64,000 nt of DNA from a bacterium OM1 bin76 (GTDB lineage Bacteria > Actinomycetota > Acidimicrobiia > Spongiisociales > ZC4RG35), in the NCBI GenBank assembly GCA_002238785.1, contig MPNA01000007.1, positions 79,583-143,582 of the forward strand, in the 5' to 3' direction. A program made the position numbers and the translations under genes. Below the pieces are notes generated by a model. The model saw only the letters and a program-made list of their open reading frames with translations. It was not told the DNA's origin and ran no database searches. Of the stretch, positions 61,244 through 64,000 are shown one piece after another. Position 1 is the first letter of the stretch. Each line of letters opens with the position of its first letter.

Positions 61244-61978
61244 TCATTTTGTTCGGGCCTGAACCGGTCGCGCCTGGAGCAGGCGGGTGAGGTGGCGGGT
61301 TTCGTGTTCGAGCCACTGGGCAGCTACTGGGGAGATAAAGGACACAAGTTGGATGGCGTCGGCGTACAACTCGTCGAGGGTCTTGGCGGGACGGCGGGGA
61401 GATGTGTGTTGGATCGGGTGGATGATAGGTTCGCAGTGCGAAATGCGGTTTCTGAGTATGTGAAGGAACACGAGCCGTTGTTCTACCGCTTGGCGACGGT
61501 CTTTATGGCGGGGGCCTGGCGCAGCGAAGGCATTGTCGAGGGCGGGCACCCAGAAACTTTGTTCGTAGCGTGCACTGGCTAGATAGCGCCAGAACCCAAA
61601 GCTGAGAGCAGCTATGACCTTTCCGGGTCTTGGGTTGTTTGGCGTGTGACCGGCTCGCTTGGCGGCTTTGGCGATCTGTATTTGAGCGTGGTGATGGAAC
61701 CAGTGATGCTTCGCCCAGGAGGGTTCATCGAACCAGGCTTTGTTCGCCGGTCGCCCGTGAGCCTGAGAATGAAGGACGGTTAACTGACTGTGCATTGCGT
61801 TTCGGATTAGCACTTCAACATGGTGGAGGAGTTCCGCAAAAGCTCCTGTTACCCGAGCGTTCCATGTGTAGAGGGCAACCGCGGCTTCGAGATCGGATGT
61901 CGCTCGGCGGAACGAGGCGAAGCGTTCCACCGAGACCAAGCGTTCTAGCTCAGCAGCGGTAATGGGGGTTGTCATCAT
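61244..61978 (-). CDS. Abi-like protein with HEPN motif
   Basis: I start at ATG 61978 (or 61975), just after the stop of the upstream gene; the longer frame to 62251 overlaps that gene. The ~244-residue helical protein shows FAELLHHVEVLIRNAMHSQL, WFDEPSWAKHH, LSFGFWRYLASARYE and the HEPN signature ILRNRISHCEPI (R176, H181). These are the blocks of Abi-type abortive-infection proteins of Actinobacteria. The expected effect is RNA cleavage on infection; this is inferred. It forms a two-gene operon with the winged-helix protein upstream. Confidence 0.75.
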   Translation of the reverse strand: MMTTPITAAELERLVSVERFASFRRATSDLEAAVALYTWNARVTGAFAELLHHVEVLIRNAMHSQLTVLHSQAHGRPANKAWFDEPSWAKHHWFHHHAQIQIAKAAKRAGHTPNNPRPGKVIAALSFGFWRYLASARYEQSFWVPALDNAFAAPGPRHKDRRQAVEQRLVFLHILRNRISHCEPIIHPIQHTSPRRPAKTLDELYADAIQLVSFISPVAAQWLEHETRHLTRLLQARPVQARTK

Positions 61979-62027
61979 CTTGGACGCTTGGTATCCTTGG
62001 TTGGTGAATACCCCGGTCTGGTGGCTT

Positions 62028-62924
62028 TTAGCCACCCCCGGGGTTAAGTTCGGCCGTAGCGAGGGTTTGCTCAGTCGCCTCAACGTCGATTCGGTCGAAT
62101 TGGTTGGTGTATATGTTCCTTCGTCCTGAGCGGAATCGGCGGCCGGATTTATGGGGGCGTTTGCTCTGATGTTTCCAAGTAATGAGGCCATCCTCGCGTA
62201 GTTTGTTAAACCCGCGTTGGAGTGTCCTTGGGGAGAAATTGATCCGGACATGTCCTTTGGGTCGGTAGCCGTTGGGGTCAGAGAACCACTTCAAGGTCTC
62301 AAACCATATGGCACCGCCCCGATCAACGTCGGGGTTCCTGAGTCGAGCGTACCGGTCAGCGATCATCGCCGCAAGGTAGGCCGCCACTTCCGGCGCTCCC
62401 CAGAATTTCAGCCATTTGGCGATTGCCGGCCCGGAAATGGTTACATAGGAGTTACCTGGCGATCCGTCGGGATCATCGAAGCTACCAGTTCCGTGGTCGC
62501 GTAGAACAATGATCCTCGGGCGGCCACCATAGCCGGGTTCGCGGCGGAGGGCGCCTTGTTGCTCAAGGACGGTCAACTGTCTTCCTATCCAGTTGCGTTT
62601 GAGCTTGAGGATCTGTTGATCGTCGATTTGATCCTCGGGGGCAGTCATCGAGAAACGGTCGGGCAACAGGCAAATGTCGTGTAGGTCTTGGTAGCTGACT
62701 TCAGACAGCACCAACCCCGGGAGACGCCGCCCGGCATCCCGGGGGAGCAGAGCTATCCCCCGGAGCACCAAATCGAGTTTGACGGCTCCCACTCTCTTGG
62801 CCTTCAGTAACGGACCATAGGTCTCTGCTACATGGAGTTCGCGAATGCGGAACTGGTACTTGCCGCGGACTCCTGGTCCATAAGCGACCCCAGGGCGGGC
62901 ACTGGGTTTGGGGAACTGGGTCAT
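62028..62924 (-). CDS. Tandem winged-helix protein, replication-initiator-like
   Basis: I start at ATG 62924, which has a strong AAGGAG box 5 bases upstream; the longer frame to 63011 lacks one. The ~298-residue basic protein has two winged-helix-like parts: LKRNWIGRQLTVLEQQGALR near 115-135, and RINFSPRTLQRGFNKLREDG near 230-250, followed by an Arg/Lys-rich stretch. This architecture is seen in plasmid and integrative-element Rep proteins, and also in some regulators. The family is not identified with certainty. Palindromes upstream could be its binding sites. Confidence 0.45.
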   Translation of the reverse strand: MTQFPKPSARPGVAYGPGVRGKYQFRIRELHVAETYGPLLKAKRVGAVKLDLVLRGIALLPRDAGRRLPGLVLSEVSYQDLHDICLLPDRFSMTAPEDQIDDQQILKLKRNWIGRQLTVLEQQGALRREPGYGGRPRIIVLRDHGTGSFDDPDGSPGNSYVTISGPAIAKWLKFWGAPEVAAYLAAMIADRYARLRNPDVDRGGAIWFETLKWFSDPNGYRPKGHVRINFSPRTLQRGFNKLREDGLITWKHQSKRPHKSGRRFRSGRRNIYTNQFDRIDVEATEQTLATAELNPGGG

Positions 62925-63026
62925 CAATCTCCTTTGGGGAGAGGCCGATTGCTTTCTTCTTTGGGGGAATCTAAATGGATTCAAAGGTGCTAGACAAGCA
63001 CCTGTCACCATGCCGGTCGCAATGAC

Positions 63027-63078
63027 CTAGTAACTACGTCGTAGCTCACCGTGTACGGGTTACTCATGTAGTTACGCC
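63027..63078. promoter_or_regulatory. Palindromic region upstream of the winged-helix gene
   Basis: GTAACTAC near 63032 and GTAGTTAC near 63068 form an 8-bp inverted repeat, with CTACGTCGTAG nested in the first part. It lies ~110 bases upstream of the winged-helix start, a place for an operator or origin. No regular iterons are seen. Confidence 0.35.
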
Positions 63079-63635
63079 CAACTCGCAGTCATCTTCCGGA
63101 CTGGTGCGATGACGTCTCCTGGCCCGAGTTGAGGACAGCCCCTCAAAACCGGGGAGTCGGTGCACACGGCAAAGCTCGACGCAAAGAAGGGGGACGGGGG
63201 TTACTTTTTCTTCCGTTTCACTGTTTCGCTCACCGTGGTACTGGGGTAGCGCCGTGCGTACTGTTTTGTCACAAAACGACCAGTCCTCGTTCAAGCGGCT
63301 CGTTGCCCGGGGCCTTCTCCGCTTCCCCTCTACGCGGCCACCCGACAGTAGTCCGGATGAGGGAGTGGGCCGGGATTCCGACTCGGCACCGGCTCGCGGC
63401 CCGCGACAACGAAGGTGGTGCGACCTGCGATGTGATTAGCAGTCCTCTCAGATCGTGCATGCCCTCCTCGGCGCCGTGCCATCCGCCGCCCGTTATCCTG
63501 GCACCGCCCATCCCTGCGGAGCCCCGAGCGATCTCGGGTAGGGTGATTCCGACACTCGCCGACAAAGCACCGCGAGGTCGCGGATGTTGGACTCGGCTAG
63601 AGCGTTGCGCCCTGGGTTGGCTGGCCGGAGTCGCG
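63079..63635. other. Intergenic stretch with a 15-bp palindrome
   Basis: GTTTTGTCACAAAAC at 63263-63277 is a perfect inverted repeat (7-bp arms, single centre base), a possible operator. ORFs through 63129-63635 run on both strands without motifs. I see no supported gene. Confidence 0.35.
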
Positions 63636-64000
63636 TCACGTCCGTTCTCCTCTGAGCAGAGCTGTGAAGCCCGCCTGCTCGAAGTCCCTGTCGTAGGCGA
63701 GTGCCTCCGAGATCCCGCGCTCCTCCATGACGAGGAAGCTGGCGCAGTCCGTGAGGCTCCATCGCTGGTCGGGCCGGGTGGCGTAGCGTTCCACGGCGGC
63801 CCGGAACTGGGCGTCCGTCTGCGGGACGATCTCGACGCCTGGGTCATCTTCAAGGGTGCGCACCATCTGGGCTGCGAATAGCCGACGAAACTCGCCCATT
63901 CCGGCCAAGGCGTTAAGCGCCTCCACCAGCACGAGTTGCGTTGTCACAACCACGATCGCTCCCAGGCTCTCCGATACAACCATTGCGCTTCGGTGAAGCG
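63636..64000 (-). CDS. PIN-domain toxin (VapC-like), 5' end beyond the window
   Basis: The C-terminal ~115 residues of a PIN ribonuclease are present: VVVTTQLVLVEALNALAG, then RWSLTDCASFLVMEERG and EALAYDRDFEQAGF with two of the metal-binding Asp. The N-terminal Asp is not visible. The alternative frame from 64000 (RFTEAQWLYRRAWERS) looks like the missing upstream helix, so either the gene starts at ATG 63983 or a frameshift lies near 63955. No antitoxin gene is visible downstream; it would be off the window. Confidence 0.65.
   Translation of the reverse strand, partial: LHRSAMVVSESLGAIVVVTTQLVLVEALNALAGMGEFRRLFAAQMVRTLEDDPGVEIVPQTDAQFRAAVERYATRPDQRWSLTDCASFLVMEERGISEALAYDRDFEQAGFTALLRGERT

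Noticed and set aside
60416-61582. 388-codon plus-strand frame across the IS110/ISL3 remnants
   Set aside because: Its left part is out of frame with the IS110 remnant, and its right part is antisense to the Abi-like gene.
63129-63881. 250-codon plus-strand frame at the right end
   Set aside because: Its 3' part is antisense to a recognisable PIN domain. No motif is found in the frame itself.

Overview
The window is high-GC, densely coded DNA from an actinobacterium, most likely an uncultured Acidimicrobiia-like lineage. The evidence is a WhiB-family regulator, coenzyme F420 biosynthesis genes (cofD, cofE), a two-subunit acyl-CoA carboxylase with its biotin ligase, and a cofD - glycosyltransferase - DUF5719 neighbourhood typical of Actinobacteria. 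The class-level placement is inference; no rRNA is present.

Bases 1-34500 are mostly chromosomal housekeeping. They hold an amino-sugar operon (ROK kinase fused to DUF2090, then nagA), secreted proteins (a PPC-repeat lipoprotein, a glycine-rich SLH protein broken by a frameshift, a serpin lipoprotein) and a quinone oxidoreductase. A regulatory cluster follows: a single-pass membrane protein, an ECF sigma factor fused to a dead LMW-PTP/ArsC domain, and a group 2 sigma factor. Next come a complete branched-chain amino-acid-type ABC transporter with a convergent binding-protein gene, the acyl-CoA carboxylase/BirA locus, a dienelactone-hydrolase-like gene, a sugar epimerase, an IS1-family insertion, cofE/cofD, a large membrane glycosyltransferase, DUF5719 and glucose-6-phosphate isomerase.

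At 34500-35290 a WhiB7-like regulator sits behind a leader ending in an intrinsic terminator, an attenuator layout. A tRNA-Val(UAC) follows. From the tRNA 3' end to about 41855 lies a probable integrated element. It carries a translationally coupled recombinase-like/DDE-transposase pair, two small unknown genes between direct repeats, and decayed nuclease and PIN-domain genes.

From 42000 to 60300 there are five paralogous, full-length, SLH-anchored secreted proteins in mixed orientation, four of them followed by the same type of GC-rich terminator hairpin. Between them are toxin/abortive-infection-like modules (a HEPN-like protein with a broken nucleotidyltransferase and its partner; an MNT/HEPN pair) and many IS3, IS110 and ISL3 remnants. 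Copies 3 and 5 share a 72-bp start region as an inverted repeat, enclosing about 7.7 kb. The right end (60.3-64 kb) holds IS debris, an Abi-like HEPN protein, a tandem winged-helix protein resembling a replication initiator, and a PIN toxin fragment running off the window.

Overall the left half is a stable chromosomal backbone. The right half is an accessory, recombination-prone region that combines variable surface-layer genes with defence and toxin genes.
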